Shown here: piece after piece, positions 1-10,950 of the stretch | How the letters are laid out: every line of letters starts with the position of its first letter | Position numbering within the stretch: the stretch's first letter is position 1 | Source of the DNA: Earliella scabrosa | Taxonomy: Eukaryota; Basidiomycota; Agaricomycetes; Polyporales; Polyporaceae | Length of the DNA stretch: 64,000 nucleotides | Reading direction: 5' to 3' | Assembly (NCBI GenBank): GCA_022605405.1 | Contig: JABYQQ010000016.1 | Span: 248,001 to 312,000, forward strand | Notes under the pieces: model-generated | What the model was told of the DNA's origin: nothing | The model's database searches: none | Seen by the model: the letters and a program-made list of their open reading frames with translations, nothing else | Program-made: the position numbers and the translations under genes

Positions 1-219
1 ACACCTCCCGGCGCGAGCGCATCGTACCCGAGCGTCTGCGTGTCCGCGAGCGAGATCGCGTCATAAACGTACTTGAGGGGTGCGCCGTCCGTGATCTTCT
101 GCAGCTCTGCCAGGATCGCGGGCGCGGGGAGGCGGCGGTCGAGAATGTGCGTCGCGCCGAGGGACTTGAGCAAGCCCTCGTTGTGCAACGATGCGGTGGT
201 GATGATCGGGGAGAACTTG

Positions 220-1402
220 CACTGAGGCCAATTCATCATGTTGCTGCAAACAACATTTTGATAATATGGACATAGAAGACTAAATGCTATTGCGATGTTT
301 CCGGTCTCAACAAGTGTATTGCATACAAAATGGCGCCAATTTTGGTGACATCATGAAGTGGTCAACAACATGTAAGAAGTATTATTAATGATATCTGCAT
401 ACTTTTCACTAGCAACACAAGAGAGATGTTTGGTATACTGTGATAACATTATGCTTCATGACAGCCGAGTAACACATTGATAGTCTCTTCAATGTTGATC
501 CTTCAAGTATTATTAATGACTGCTTGTATGCGAGCGCAATATTCTCATGTACAACATTTGAATGACACTTCAAATGCTATCAAAAGGACCTTCAATGCCA
601 ACATATTGATACCATTCAGAAGGCTATTAAACAACTAACTGGCCAAGAACCCTGACATCATTTCTACGTCATTTATAATGATCTCTGCCTATTGCCCCAC
701 ATAACAGCTCATTAACTTTTAGTCTTCTATTCTGATATTATCCACCTATCCTCCCACGTAACATGACAACATCTAGATTCATGGACGATTCAGCCTATGA
801 ATCATGTCTGAATCAAGATTTCTACATCAATATCCGTACAAAGCAGGACCACTCCCATGTTGCCTGGGATAATATCTTGATAATATTAGAATAGAAGACC
901 AAATATTGTTGGTGTGTTTGTGTAATCAACCTCCTTACAACATGTATAATGCTGCACAAAATGCTATCTCAATAGTACCATTGGCTATATGTGGTCAGCA
1001 TGTAACATGTCATCCGGAGGTTCTGTCCAGGAAATGTTGCAGACAATGTTTGAAATGCTGAATGCATGTTCTGTGCCCTAACATCAGTTCAATCTACGGC
1101 CAATCTCTTGAGTTCTGTCCGTTGCAGTATTAAATATGTGTGATCATATGGCAGCATAATATTTCCAGGGTCAATATTAGGAAAGCAGAAAGACTGCCCA
1201 AACAATGTTCTTAGCATGCTGCACACTGGCATCATTTATGAATTTATCCCAGTGTTGTCTGCAAGAGAATGCTTCTACAAAATTGCTCACATTTTCAATT
1301 TTATCAACACATTGCATGCAATAATACACCAACAACCTTTGGTCTTCTATTCCAATGTTATCAAAATGTTATCCCAGGCAACATGGGATATTGCCCTCAG
1401 TG
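220..1402. mobile_element. CACTA-like non-autonomous TIR element, copy 1 (1183 bp)
   Basis: The element begins CACTGAGGCCAATTCATCAT and ends with a sequence whose complement begins CACTGAGGGCAATATCCCAT, giving imperfect terminal inverted repeats of about 25 bp. It is flanked by a 3-bp target duplication TTG (217-219 and 1403-1405). Intact paralogs show the undisturbed exon-4 site. CACTG ends plus a 3-bp duplication are the hallmarks of the CACTA/EnSpm superfamily. The interior is AT-rich with no transposase, so it is non-autonomous. A second copy, carrying a nested insertion, lies at 45023-46801. Confidence 0.9.
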
Positions 1403-1697
1403 TTGGACAGCTTTGCGAGCTGGATAGCTGGACGTGAAAGCGCGAGTGAGAGCGCTTGGGAGAGCACATATATGCGCGCGAGACATACCATATTGACCGA
1501 CAGACGAAGAGCCGCCGATGATGAATGCGGGCTTGCCCGCGAACTTGGTCAAGCCGCCCTCTTCCCAGGGTGCAGGGAAGCCGGCGGACTGGGCCTTCGG
1601 GTCATGGTTCCAGATGCCAGTGAAAGAGGTAGCAAGACCGAGGGGGATGGACGCCGCTTGGTCAAACGAGATATTGTCGGGGATCACGTGCCAAGCC

Positions 1698-2374
1698 CAA
1701 AATGGACACCTGTCCAGAGACTATAGCTTTTCGTCCCCTCATATCAGCCATCTGTCCGCCAGCTCCTGTAGCCCCTTCCTCACTGGTCCGTTCCACCCCA
1801 AAATTTTGCTGCAAGCCCTTTCAACCCTCCTCAGCCCAGGAAAATTATTCGCTTTTTCTCAATCGCTCTCCTTCCTTCTGCATCGTCGTAGGATCAATCC
1901 TGGGTTCACGGGCGCTTCACATGCCGAAAGTGGAATATCTCGGAGTTTTGAGCCGCAGGGCTTTTTTCCTGCACATATCTTCCTGGCGCCCATTTGTTGA
2001 CGCTCGTGTTGAGTTCCACCTGTTCTCGCTATGGAGTGTCGTCTTGAGATGCTGCTCATACTTTGATAATTTTGTGCATAACGGAAAGATATAATTAGTG
2101 CAATGACACTGATATCTCAGCGATCCGGTGAGTGGAAGAGGAGATATAGGTAGGGGCGGACAGAAATGTTATGAGAGACCGGACGAAAAAGCGCTGAACG
2201 CCGGGCAAATAATCCATAGTCGGCGGGTCATATCCCGATGAATCGCGGGCTTGTATGCAAACATGAACGGGCAACATCCCGCTTGACCCTGGGACAATAA
2301 CCCGCTCAAACGTCGGGCGCAATCGTAATCCTGGATGACGAAAAGCTATAGTCTAGGGACAACTGTACCCCTTG
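1698..2374. mobile_element. Mutator-like MITE inside an MDR intron (677 bp)
   Basis: Both ends carry inverted repeats of about 38 bp. The shared inner part reads AGACTATAGCTTTTCGTC on the left and its reverse complement on the right, and the outermost bases are CAA. The flanks repeat an 11-bp word, CGTGCCAAGCC, at 1687-1697 and 2375-2385. A duplication of 9-11 bp with long TIRs is typical of Mutator-like elements. No transposase is visible inside. It sits in intron 2 of the broken MDR copy 0, which explains why that intron is about 755 bp instead of about 70. Confidence 0.8.
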
Positions 2375-2827
2375 CGTGCCAAGCCATAGACGATACTTAG
2401 ATACCGCGATATACGCGTATAGGCCGAAAGAATACATACCTTGGCTGTGATCTCGGCGGGTACAATGGCGTACTGCTGGAAAGTCGCGCGTTCCCTGTCG
2501 AACCATCCTTGGAAGAAGCTGGAGATTGATGCAGTGAGAGCGGTATAGCAGCACAGCCGCATGATTCACTCACATCTTGTCGCCCTTGGCCACGTTTGAG
2601 ACATCCGCACCGACCTCCTCCACAATCCCGGCGCCATCCGAGCCACAGACGAAGGGGTATTCGGACCCAAAGTAGTCGTACGTATGAATTTTCCAGTCAA
2701 CGGGATTCAGAGCGGCGGAGATGATCTTGACGAGGATGTCCTTGGGACCGGGCCTGGGGATTGCGACCGTCCTGATCTCCCAGTTGCCATGCTTCACGGG
2801 TATTATGAGGGCCTTCTGTGTTGACAT

Positions 2828-3534
2828 TTTCGGGAGCCAAGTGTTCAACGAACGTATGATGTGGATGGCGGGTGCGACGTCACCCGCATGTTCTTATGCA
2901 CTCCCATGGGTCGTCACCGGCCCTCGAGTGGATGCATCTGCTATCTCCGACGCGTGTAGAGCTAGGCGAAAAGCGATATATAAGCTATCTGCATTGGCTC
3001 CATCTGCATTGGTATGGCGCAAGAGCTGGGACGACGAGCTGGGGAGAGTCTTACCAAGCAGAACTGATGTATGCCCTGAGCTTGATGTGAGAGGTTGGGA
3101 AATCAACTTTACCATCGCTGGGTCCATGGGTGCAGACGACGGAGCTCTGAGCCTCGCAGACATGTCCAGACCAAGCAATAGTGAGCATCCACAGACGCTA
3201 TGTCGAGAACCTTGCATGTTCGCGGCCAGACCCAACTTCTTGACTTGTTCGCCATCGGACCTGGCTTGGCAAGGGTCCACACACGTCAACTTCGCAGTCA
3301 CCTCGCCCCCTCTTGAGCATCTGAAGACATGTCAGCGTTTGGGCCAAGTCACATATCGTAGTATATCAATACACTCCGCAATACTTCGTTCTCCTTCCTC
3401 TTTCCAAGAAAGCCATTATATCAAGCACACCCACGAACCCCGGGAACCCCACTCCTGAGTCCTGTCCGGCTCGTGGTCATCGAGGCTGGCCGCTGTTACC
3501 GTGCGTCACGGTCGGGCCAGCGAGCGGACTGGGC
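2828..3534. promoter_or_regulatory. Upstream region of MDR copy 0 and 3' flank of the epimerase gene
   Basis: No gene is supported here. The minus strand carries the promoter of MDR copy 0. It shares long blocks with the region upstream of the intact copy at 5979, including a stretch around 2905-2965 that matches 5790-5850 in reverse. The 13-mer TTGGTAAGACTCT lies on the minus strand at 3045-3057, followed by CTTGCGCCAT. An AT-rich TATA-like stretch lies near 2974-2985. Confidence 0.55.
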
Positions 3535-5272
3535 TCACGCGGTCCCCGCGCTCTTGTACCACACGTCCATCCGCACAAAGTTGTTGTACACCTCGCCCGA
3601 TGCCAGGAGCGTGTCCTCGCCCGTCGCGCCGCGCGTCCCCGGGTGGATCCACGCCGCGAGCGGCGCGTGGAACTCGAGGAACGCAGCAGCTGCGCGCACG
3701 TCGGGTCAGCATTCACGCGTGGAGAGAAGTCAATGCGAGTATGAAGAAGACGAGGACACTTACTGCCAGGGCCGTACCCGTCGCCGACCGCGCCCGAGCC
3801 GCCATGGATCTTCTTCCGCGCGCCCTTCTCGGGCACCGCAAAGTTGTTCGTGTAGAACTGCACGCCGGGCTCTGCGCGATGGACCCCCAAACGGGCGATT
3901 CAGCGTCGAGAGTCTCGTCAAAGTCAAAGCGCGGGGGTGGGCACTCACGGTTCGTCGAAAAGCCGATGCGGAGGCCGCTCTTGCCGCTGGTGAGGGACAC
4001 GACCTCCTCGGACGCGGGGCCGTCGCGCGAGAGCGCGGCGCCGACGAGGTCGAGCTCGGGCGTGAAGTCCGATGCGGGTAGTTTGGAGGGCGGAGGGGGT
4101 GCCGCGCGGGGTGCGAATACGTAGAACTGATCTACAGAGACAAGTCAGGACGGGGTAGTCCCTCGGAGAAACGAGGCGTACCGTATCCGCCCTCGGGGAA
4201 GGACTCGCCAATCTTCCCGCTCGTCTTCTCGTGGTGTGCGTGGTGCGTGCCTGCGACGGCGAGGAGGGTACCGGTGGAGAGGCCTTCGGGGTTGAGCTCG
4301 ACGGTGTGATCGGCCTGTATAGAGAGATAGCGGGTAATTATGAGCGCGCGACTGAGAAATAGAATGGCCTGCTATCGCGAACTTTGATATCAATCTTGTG
4401 CTCCTTCACGCTCAGTGTTTCGGGGCCTTCTTGCAGTGACGCGTCAAGGTTGAAGCCCCAGTGCTGTTATACGCGCGTTGGGGTATTGGCGGTGGGTACA
4501 GTGAACATCTCCGAATCCTTAGACTGCATGCGGGGTGCGCACCTGGGTCAAGTTGATGGGCGTGATCTTCTTCTCGTCAAGAAGCTTTGCGCGGTACATG
4601 ACAAGGACGCTTCCGAGGTTCCACTCTTTACCGCCGTCCGCGGCCTGCTTCGGTGCGCCCTCGGGCATCGCGAGACCAATGAGCGCCTCGACAAGGAGCT
4701 TACCTGGGTATCCCTCCTCCCCGTCCTCGGAAATCCTCCTGAAAATGATGGAAGCGGGCACGCGCGTCTGAATGGTGGCGAGTTCTGCGGGGGTGTAGAG
4801 CTCGGAGGCGGAGGGGTCGACGAGGGGTTCCCAATCGTACTGGTCGAAGCCCTTGACACCGCCGTGGAGAGAGACGGTGGGCTTCTCGTTGGGTTGAGGT
4901 GAGACAACAGAGTGGATTCCGTCCCGATCGAGCGCGAAGGAACCGACGGGGAGACGGTTGGCGTAGCGGCCGATGATAGTGTTGGTGTACTTCTGGGTGA
5001 GATGACCGGTGGGCTCCTCGGGTCCGATCAGGATGTCGTGGGTCTGCACGCGTGTCGGGAGGTTCATGATCCCGAGTAGAGACATCGTGCACGCACCTTT
5101 CCATCTGCTTGAACGAAGAGACGATGGAGGACAAGGCCGCGAGGGAGGATCTGGAGGATATATGTGTGGCGTCCGGCGAAGGGTACTCGATACAAAGACA
5201 TACCTCGAGAGCGAGTGAGGGAGTGAGAGAGGGAAGCGTAAGGAGGATGGGCGTGAAGCCAGGCTCAGCCAT
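3535..5272 (-). CDS. Aldose 1-epimerase (galactose mutarotase family)
   Basis: The predicted cytosolic enzyme interconverts alpha and beta anomers of free hexoses. Eight exons were read: 5204-5272, 5097-5150, 4543-5043, 4383-4463, 4182-4314, 3949-4131, 3764-3871 and 3535-3689. Together they give 427 residues in one frame. Family hallmarks are NTIIGRYANRLPVG near residue 60, the loop VSLHGGVKGFD near residue 95, HWGFNLD, AGTHHAHH, and near the C-terminus QPGVQFYTNN. The start is MAEPGFTPILLTLP. The intron after exon 4 has a weak donor (GTTCGC). Its divergent neighbour is an MDR reductase, 706 bp away; a shared promoter is possible. No signal peptide is obvious. Confidence 0.88.
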
Positions 5273-5978
5273 GGTGGACGATGGTGGTAGAGACGGAAAG
5301 CCCAGCGAGGGACGACGAGGTCCGTCGACGGTCGTCGTGACTGTGGCCCTGCCAATCCGCCTTGCCCGGCTCTCCGGCCCGCCAGGAACAGTCTGCGATC
5401 TTATCTCATCTCCGAGATTTCTGCACAGGCGCCCGTCAGCGTCGCGCTCCGTCGCGTCTGACGCCCCCGCGTGCACCTTGCACCCACCCACCATCAACAC
5501 CGTGGACGTTTCCTCGTCTGCAACCGCCATCTGACCCTACGCGTGCGCTCTCGACGCTTGATTACTCTACCCTCGGCCTACGGCTAGTCTGTGCTTATCC
5601 TCCGCGCTGTAGTCTCCGTTCGTCTTCGGCCATTTGACAGCGATGGGAACCGTCACCCACCGGTGGCCAGCGGTGGCCTTGTATAATAGGCTTCGGGCAT
5701 ACAACGCTTGGTAAGACTCTTCCCAGCTTGTCTTAGCATCACTTGCGCCATACTGACACACCCTCTCCAGCAGTCTAGATCTGTAGCTCTCTATACGCGG
5801 CGAGAATAGCAAATGCATCCACTCAAGGACCGACCCATGGGAGTGCAAGCCATGGGAACACAGCACCACACTCGGGCTATAAAGACTGGCACACGACGCC
5901 ATCGGAACAGCCAGACTGCCCACGATCGACTTCACCCGTACTCTCCTCGAATCTACAACTAGCTTTCACCGCGCAACG
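5273..5978. promoter_or_regulatory. Divergent intergenic region between epimerase and MDR copy 1
   Basis: This is a head-to-head promoter region with no coding content. The block TTGGTAAGACTCT at 5708-5720, followed by CTTGCGCCAT near 5740, recurs upstream of MDR copies 0 and 2. A TATA-like word, CTATAAAG, lies near 5877-5884, about 95 bp before the MDR start codon. Confidence 0.5.
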
Positions 5979-7291
5979 ATGTCGACCCAAAAAGCTCTCA
6001 TTCTCCCTGTCAAGCAAGGCAACTGGGAACTTGGTACGACTGCCATCCCCACGCCTGGCCCCAAGGATGTTCTCGTGAAGATCATCTCCACCGCCCTCAA
6101 CCCCGTCGACTGGAAGATCCAGACCTACGGCTACTTTGCGTCCGACTTCCCCTTCATCTCTGGCACGGACGCGGCAGGAATAGTCGAGGAGCTCGGTGCG
6201 GAGGTGTCGAACGTAGCAAAGGGCGATAAGATGTGAGTGGCCATACAATTGCTCCGGGGCGTGGCTCTCACTCCCCCGAACGCAGCTTCTTCCAAGGCTG
6301 GTTCGACAGGGAACGCGCGACGTTCCAGCAGTACGCCATTGTACCCGCGGAGATCACGGCCAAGGTACGTACGACGGTCCCTATATGCGCATGTCGCCGT
6401 ATCTGAGTGCCTTCTATCGCGTACGTCCACGAAGATCCCCGACAATATCTCGTTTGACCAAGCGGCGTCGATTCCCCTCGGTCTTGCTACTGTCTTCACT
6501 GGCATCTGGAACCACGACCCGAAGGCCAAGTCCGTCGGCTTCCCGGCTCCCTGGGAAAAGGGCGGCCTTACGAAGTTCGCGGGCAAGCCCGCCTTCATCA
6601 TTGGCGGCTCGTCCTCTGTTGGTCAATATGGTACGTCCTCGACGCATACATGCGCTCTCTAGAGACCCTTCGCCAATGCGACTTCCAGCCATCCAGCTCG
6701 CAAAGATGTCCAAGTTCTCCCCGATCATTGCTACCGCCTCGCTGCACAACGAAGGCCTGCTCAAGTCACTCGGCGCGACACACGTCCTCGACCGCCGTCT
6801 CGCTCCGGAAGCCATCCTCGCAGAACTCCAGAAGATTACGGGCGGGGCGCCCATCGAGTACGTCTACGACGCGATCTCCCTCCCGGACACCGAGCCGCTC
6901 GCGTACGACGCGCTCGCGCCTGGGGGCGCGCTCCTCCTCGTGCTTCCCGACCAGATCCCCGCGGAGAAGAAGAAGGAAGGGGACAACAAGAAGATCGTGA
7001 ACGTGTTCGGGAACGTGCATCCGGCCGAGAACAGGCAGATTGGGGTGGAGATTTACAGCAGGTTGACGGGGTGGCTGGAGGACGGGACGATCGTGGTATG
7101 TGAGACTTCGCGCAACTCGGACGTGGTGAACGAATCACGATGGGCTGACGGAACGCTTTGTGATCACGCAGCCGAACAGAGTCGAGGTGCTCCCGAACGG
7201 ACTTGCGGGGATCCCGGACGGCTTGGAGCGGATGAAGCAGGACAAGGTGAGCGGGACGAAGCTGATTGCGCATCCGCAAGAGACCGCGTGA
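5979..7291 (+). CDS. ToxD-like medium-chain dehydrogenase/reductase (MDR copy 1)
   Basis: Exons are 5979-6232, 6286-6364, 6435-6630, 6689-7095 and 7172-7291, coding for 351 residues. The N-terminal GroES-like fold (residues 1-90) contains LNPVDWKIQTYG and FPFISGTDAAGIVEE. The cofactor-binding Rossmann part has the glycine/serine-rich turn GGSSSVGQYG near residue 170, followed by AIQLAKMSKFSPIITTAS. No zinc-ligand pattern of classical alcohol dehydrogenases is seen, so it fits the ToxD/LovC/quinone-oxidoreductase branch using NAD(P)H. The substrate is unknown; such enzymes serve as trans-acting enoyl reductases or as detoxifying reductases, and no polyketide synthase is nearby. It forms a tandem pair with the copy at 8228 with identical exon lengths. 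Confidence 0.88.
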
Positions 7292-8227
7292 GGCACGTCG
7301 GATGGTGCATGTGTTTCACGGTGTGTATTTGTATCTCGGCTTGTACTGCACCAGGAGGCGCTGCGTCTCTGTTCAGTCAGCGTCCGCATGCTTCAAAAAC
7401 GTATGCTACATACCATTGCCACGCTCCAAGCCTTCAAATATTCTGAATGAATGATGTGAGGTTAGTCGGGAATCTGCCCTGGCCTGAGGTACTGAGTTAG
7501 GTTGTGTACGTACAAGTCTCTCTATCAAACACGGGCACAAACGTTCACGAATCCAAGCGATCATCGATCATGCTGGGTTCGTCAAATTGCAGGCATACGT
7601 TGCTGACGAAGCCAGTTACAGCGCCACCTCCGGTGTGGCAGTACAGCGGCATTCCTTCTTTCGGCTCGAAGTTACCGCCACCGCTATGCGGTTCAACGTT
7701 CAACTCACCAGTAGAACTGGTCATGTAAGCATTTTTGGTGCCTCCACCAAGAATGCGATTGGTGATATGGCGGGGAGCTACTGGGATATTCGTTGGATAC
7801 CTTTCACCACTTGTTTATAACAGCCATGTGAGACCTGGAAAGGGATGGGTTCACGCAGCCCGGAATCCCTCAAGACCACAAGCTGCCTTATAGTGCTAGC
7901 GAGTACACGTCGTGAGGCCGACGCTTGGCTTTCGCATATCATATCGAATCGCTCTAGAGCACTCCATATCAGAGATCGAGAGAACGCTGCTTGGTAAGAC
8001 TCTTTCGGCTCGCCGTCGCAGTTCTTGCGCCATTCCACCGCAGACAGCTGACAAATCTCTCCTGCAGTCTTTCTATGCGCGACTAGAAGAGGGGATAGAC
8101 TCGCTCAATGGCCGACATCGGAGTACAAGTTGGCTTTTAGAAGCCAGCGCATGCCGGCTGCTCCAGTATCAGACTGCCCACAACCACCTACCACGCTCTA
8201 CTCGCATCAAACAGTGAACCCTCAACA
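7292..8227. other. Spacer between tandem MDR copies 1 and 2
   Basis: It contains a minus-strand relic ORF (7545-7814) and the copy-2 promoter. The block TTGGTAAGACTCT is at 7991-8003 and CTTGCGCCAT at about 8024-8033, as upstream of copies 0 and 1. Nothing else is recognised. Confidence 0.5.
7545..7814 (-). pseudogene. Relic coding fragment, unknown family
   Basis: An open frame of about 89 codons ends at TGA 7545-7547 and has no convincing start. It reads like true coding sequence: TNRILGGGTKNAYM, then ELNVEPHSGGGNFEPKEG, then LYCHTGGGAVTGF and CLQFDEPSMIDD. I do not recognise the family. It could be the last exon of a gene whose 5' part was lost when the MDR copies duplicated, or an unrelated small gene. 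A chance ORF is also possible. Confidence 0.3.
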
Positions 8228-9548
8228 ATGTCGACTCAGAAGGCGCTCATACTACCCGTCGAGCATGGAAACTGGGAGCTAAGCACGAACGCTATCCCCA
8301 CCCCTGGTCCTAAGGACGTGCTCGTCAAGATCATATCCACCGCCCTCAACCCCATCGACTGGAAGAACCAGGTGTATGATTACCACGCGCACGACTTCCC
8401 CTTTATCACTGGCATAGACGGGGCAGGCATCGTCGAGGAGGTCGGTGCGGAGGTGTCGAACGTAGCGAAGGGCGATAAAATGTGAGTAACCTCGTAGTGC
8501 GACTGTTCCGGGGTATGCCTCTCATCGCCCCGCTTCCCAAACCTTGACACAGCGTTTTCCAAGGCTGGTTCGACAGGGAGCGCGCGACGTTCCAGCAGTA
8601 CTGCATCGTACCTGCGGAGATCACGGCCAAGGTACGCACGACTGCCCCCATATGCGCCTCTCGCCGTATCTAACCCCCGCGTGTACACAGATCCCCGACA
8701 ATATCTCGTTCGACCAGGCGGCGTCCATTCCCTCAGGTCTCGCTACCGTATTCACTGGCATCTGGAGCCATCACCCGAAGGCCCAGTCCGTCGGCTTCCC
8801 CGCGCCCTGGGAAGAGGCCGGCCTGACCAAGTTCGCGGGCAAGCCCGCCTTCATCATCGGCGGCGCCTCATCTGTTGGTCAATATGGTACGTCTTGAGCA
8901 CACACGACGCATGCCGGTGGTTTTGTTGACGTGCAGCGTCGAACGCGACCCCCAGCGATCCAGCTCGCAAGGATGTCCAGGTTTTCCCCGATCATCACCA
9001 CGGCGTCGCTGCACAACGAAGGGCTGCTCAAGTCCCTCGGCGCGACGCACGTCCTCGATCGCCGCCTCCCCGCTGCCACCATCCTCGCAGAGCTGAGGAA
9101 GATCACGGCCGGCACGCCCATTGAGTACGTCTACGACGCGATCTCCCTCCCGGACACCGAGCTGCTCGCGTACGACGCGCTCGCGCCTGGGGGCGCGCTC
9201 GTGCTCGTGCTGCCCGACCAGATCCCGGCAGAGAAGAAGAAGGAAGGGGACAACAAGACTATCGTGTTCGTGTTCGGGAGCGTGCATCCGGCCGAGAACA
9301 GGCAGATCGGGGTGGAGATCTTCAAGAGGCTGGCGGGGTGGCTGAAGGACGGCACGATCGTGGTACGTGCGCTTTGCGTGAATCTGGAGTGTTGAACGAT
9401 GGGCTGACGGCGTGTGTGCGCGACGCAGCCGAACCGAGTCGAGGTGCTCCCGAACGGGCTTGCTGGGATCCCGGATGGCTTGGAGCGGATGAAGCAGGAC
9501 AAGGTGAGCGGGACGAAGCTGATCGCGCGCCCGCAGGAGACCGCGTGA
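8228..9548 (+). CDS. ToxD-like medium-chain dehydrogenase/reductase (MDR copy 2)
   Basis: Exons are 8228-8481, 8553-8631, 8691-8886, 8956-9362 and 9429-9548, again 351 residues with the same intron phases as copy 1. Motifs are LNPIDWKNQVYD, FPFITGIDGAGIVEE, GGASSVGQYG and GATHVLDRRLPAATI. It is probably a soluble NAD(P)H-dependent reductase of unknown substrate. The protein is closely similar to copy 1 but differs around residues 55-65 (YDYHAHDF against YGYFASDF), a place where substrate preference could shift. It lies downstream of copy 1 on the same strand with its own promoter block. Confidence 0.88.
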
Positions 9549-9827
9549 GGCGCGTCGGGTGGTGAGGTCCATACATGAGCTTTCATACTATATTTTGGTG
9601 TGCTAGAAAGGTCGCATATTGTGCTTAGCATTCGCATTGGAACATGTCTAGCGATGGCAAACATCAACTCTGTGCGAGGCCGTTACCTCAGCCGGTAGCT
9701 GGACATTTGATCGACTGGCAGATGGTGTACTGTTACATCGGCGGACCTGCCACTTCGGGACGACTTGTGGCCGAATCGGCCGGTAAGGGTGAGCTACTAG
9801 CGCGACTAATTTTCAACAACATGTGCA

Positions 9828-10737
9828 GTTTCAGACCTGTTGGGCTACTTTGCGTCCTCCTTCCCCTTCATCGACATATCTGGCACGGACGCGACTGCAA
9901 TACATCAGGAGGGCGCTTCTGCTCCAGCGGCTCCATCTGGTACCGGACGGAGCCCCGGAGCGATGGAAATCCCCCCCCATCATACGGAGATCGTGATCTC
10001 CATCAAGCATCGGCTGGAGACAGGTGTCTCCAGCTGGAGATAGCTGTCTCCAGCCGGGGCTAGTTGGAGTCGTCCCAACCCTTCCCTTTGAATGTACATA
10101 CAGAAACCTTTCTGGATGTGTACATGCACATTTGCGAGTCGAACATCGTTGTCAAACGGGCCAACTATCCGTGTGGCGGACCAGTGCTGTGGGCGCTACA
10201 CGGACTAGGCCCGTTCTGGCGTCTTGCTGAGTCTTCGCACACGTCTCTCGCATGTCCTATTCACTCAAGACAGCCCACAGAGGCCGACAAGCAACGATAT
10301 ATCTGACGAATAGAAGAGCATGACAAGCTGAGGAATGCGACGGAGACATCGTCTCCAGATGGAGAGTAAGTCTCCAGCTGGAGACACTGTCTCCGGCCGG
10401 TGATAGACGGATCAATCAAGATCAAACCGGCTGTCCCGGAGGCTCCGGAGATGTCCGTCTCCATCCGGAGGAATACCAGGCTCCTGATGTAGTACGGCGT
10501 GGAGGTGTCCGATCGAACTAAAGGTGAACAAGATGTGAGTTACATCACAGCGTCTTCCAAAGCTGGTGGGCTGACAAAACGTCTGCGCGATGGAGCCGAA
10601 CCAAGCCGAGGTGAGGCTCCCGAATGGGCTTTCTCAGATCCCAGACAGGTTAGATCCGGAGCGGATAAAGCAGGAGGCTACAGGACAAGGTGAGCGGTAG
10701 GACGAAGCTAATTGCGCGTCCGCAGGAGACCGCGTGA
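9828..10737 (+). pseudogene. Gutted MDR relic (copy 3) with transposon insertion
   Basis: A short match to MDR exon 1 (GYFASSFPF, SGTDAT) at 9840-9902 is interrupted by a 587-bp element (9903-10489). After it the exon-1 end, the intron donor and the start of exon 2 (to about 10566) are still recognisable. The sequence then jumps straight to exon 5 (EPNQAEV-like, ending in GTCCGCAGGAGACCGCGTGA at 10718-10737). Exons 3 and 4 are deleted and the frame is destroyed. This is a third tandem copy that decayed. Confidence 0.8.
9903..10489. mobile_element. Palindrome-rich short-TIR element, copy A (587 bp)
   Basis: The ends are CATCAGGAG and its complement CTCCTGATG, flanked by a 2-bp duplication TA (9901-9902 and 10490-10491). 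The interior holds repeated copies of the perfect palindrome CTCCAGCTGGAG and of GGAGAC/GTCTCC units. No coding sequence is present. A second full-length copy in opposite orientation is nested in the CACTA-like element at 45805-46411. I cannot assign a superfamily; a TA duplication would suit Tc1/mariner, but the other copy shows CA. Confidence 0.8.
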
Positions 10738-10950
10738 GGCACATCGGATAGCGTAGTTCATACACGGTGTATGGTTGTATCTCGCTCCGTCACCGTGGTA
10801 AGGCATGTCTGATGGTGAGGTTCATACATGAGCTGTCGTGCTATATAGTATTTCAATGTACTAGACAGGTCGTGCATTCGCATAGTTCAGATCCGTGGAG
10901 ATATCGTCCGCCATGTCCATAAACGGGGATTGTTAGTACACAAGAGGCAC

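Larger units (their letters stand above)
1..2827 (-). pseudogene. ToxD-like medium-chain reductase, broken by two transposons (MDR copy 0, runs off left edge)
   Basis: Exon 1 is 2574-2827, starts at MSTQKAL and is GroES-like. Exon 2 is 2440-2518 (FFQGWFDRERATFQQ). Exon 3 is 1489-1684 (IPDNISFDQ to SSSVGQYG). Exon 4 begins at 1427, is cut after 25 bases by an inserted element at 220-1402, and resumes at 219 down to the window edge (LGATHVLDR, YDAISLADTQ). A second element (1698-2374) sits in intron 2. The base triplet before exon 3 reads GTG rather than AG on the coding strand, so that splice acceptor appears lost. Exon sizes 254, 79 and 196 match the intact copies at 5979 and 8228 exactly. 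The family is zinc-independent NAD(P)H enoyl/quinone reductase-like (ToxD/LovC type); substrate unknown. Pseudogene status is inferred from the insertions and missing acceptor. Confidence 0.85.

Noticed and set aside
1216..1437. Short ORFs inside the CACTA-like element
   Set aside because: AT-rich, not conserved between the two copies because of indels, and without transposase features.
2721..3458. Long plus-strand open frame of 245 codons
   Set aside because: It overlaps exon 1 of the MDR copy 0 on the other strand and the conserved promoter block; the composition shows no domain, so it is a shadow.
6385..7446. 353-codon frame over MDR copy 1
   Set aside because: Crosses several well-supported introns of the MDR gene in a different frame; only parts of it coincide with the real exon 4.
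5979..9548. MDR genes as part of a polyketide cluster
   Set aside because: ToxD-like reductases often partner polyketide synthases, but no synthase, transferase or cluster regulator is present in the window.
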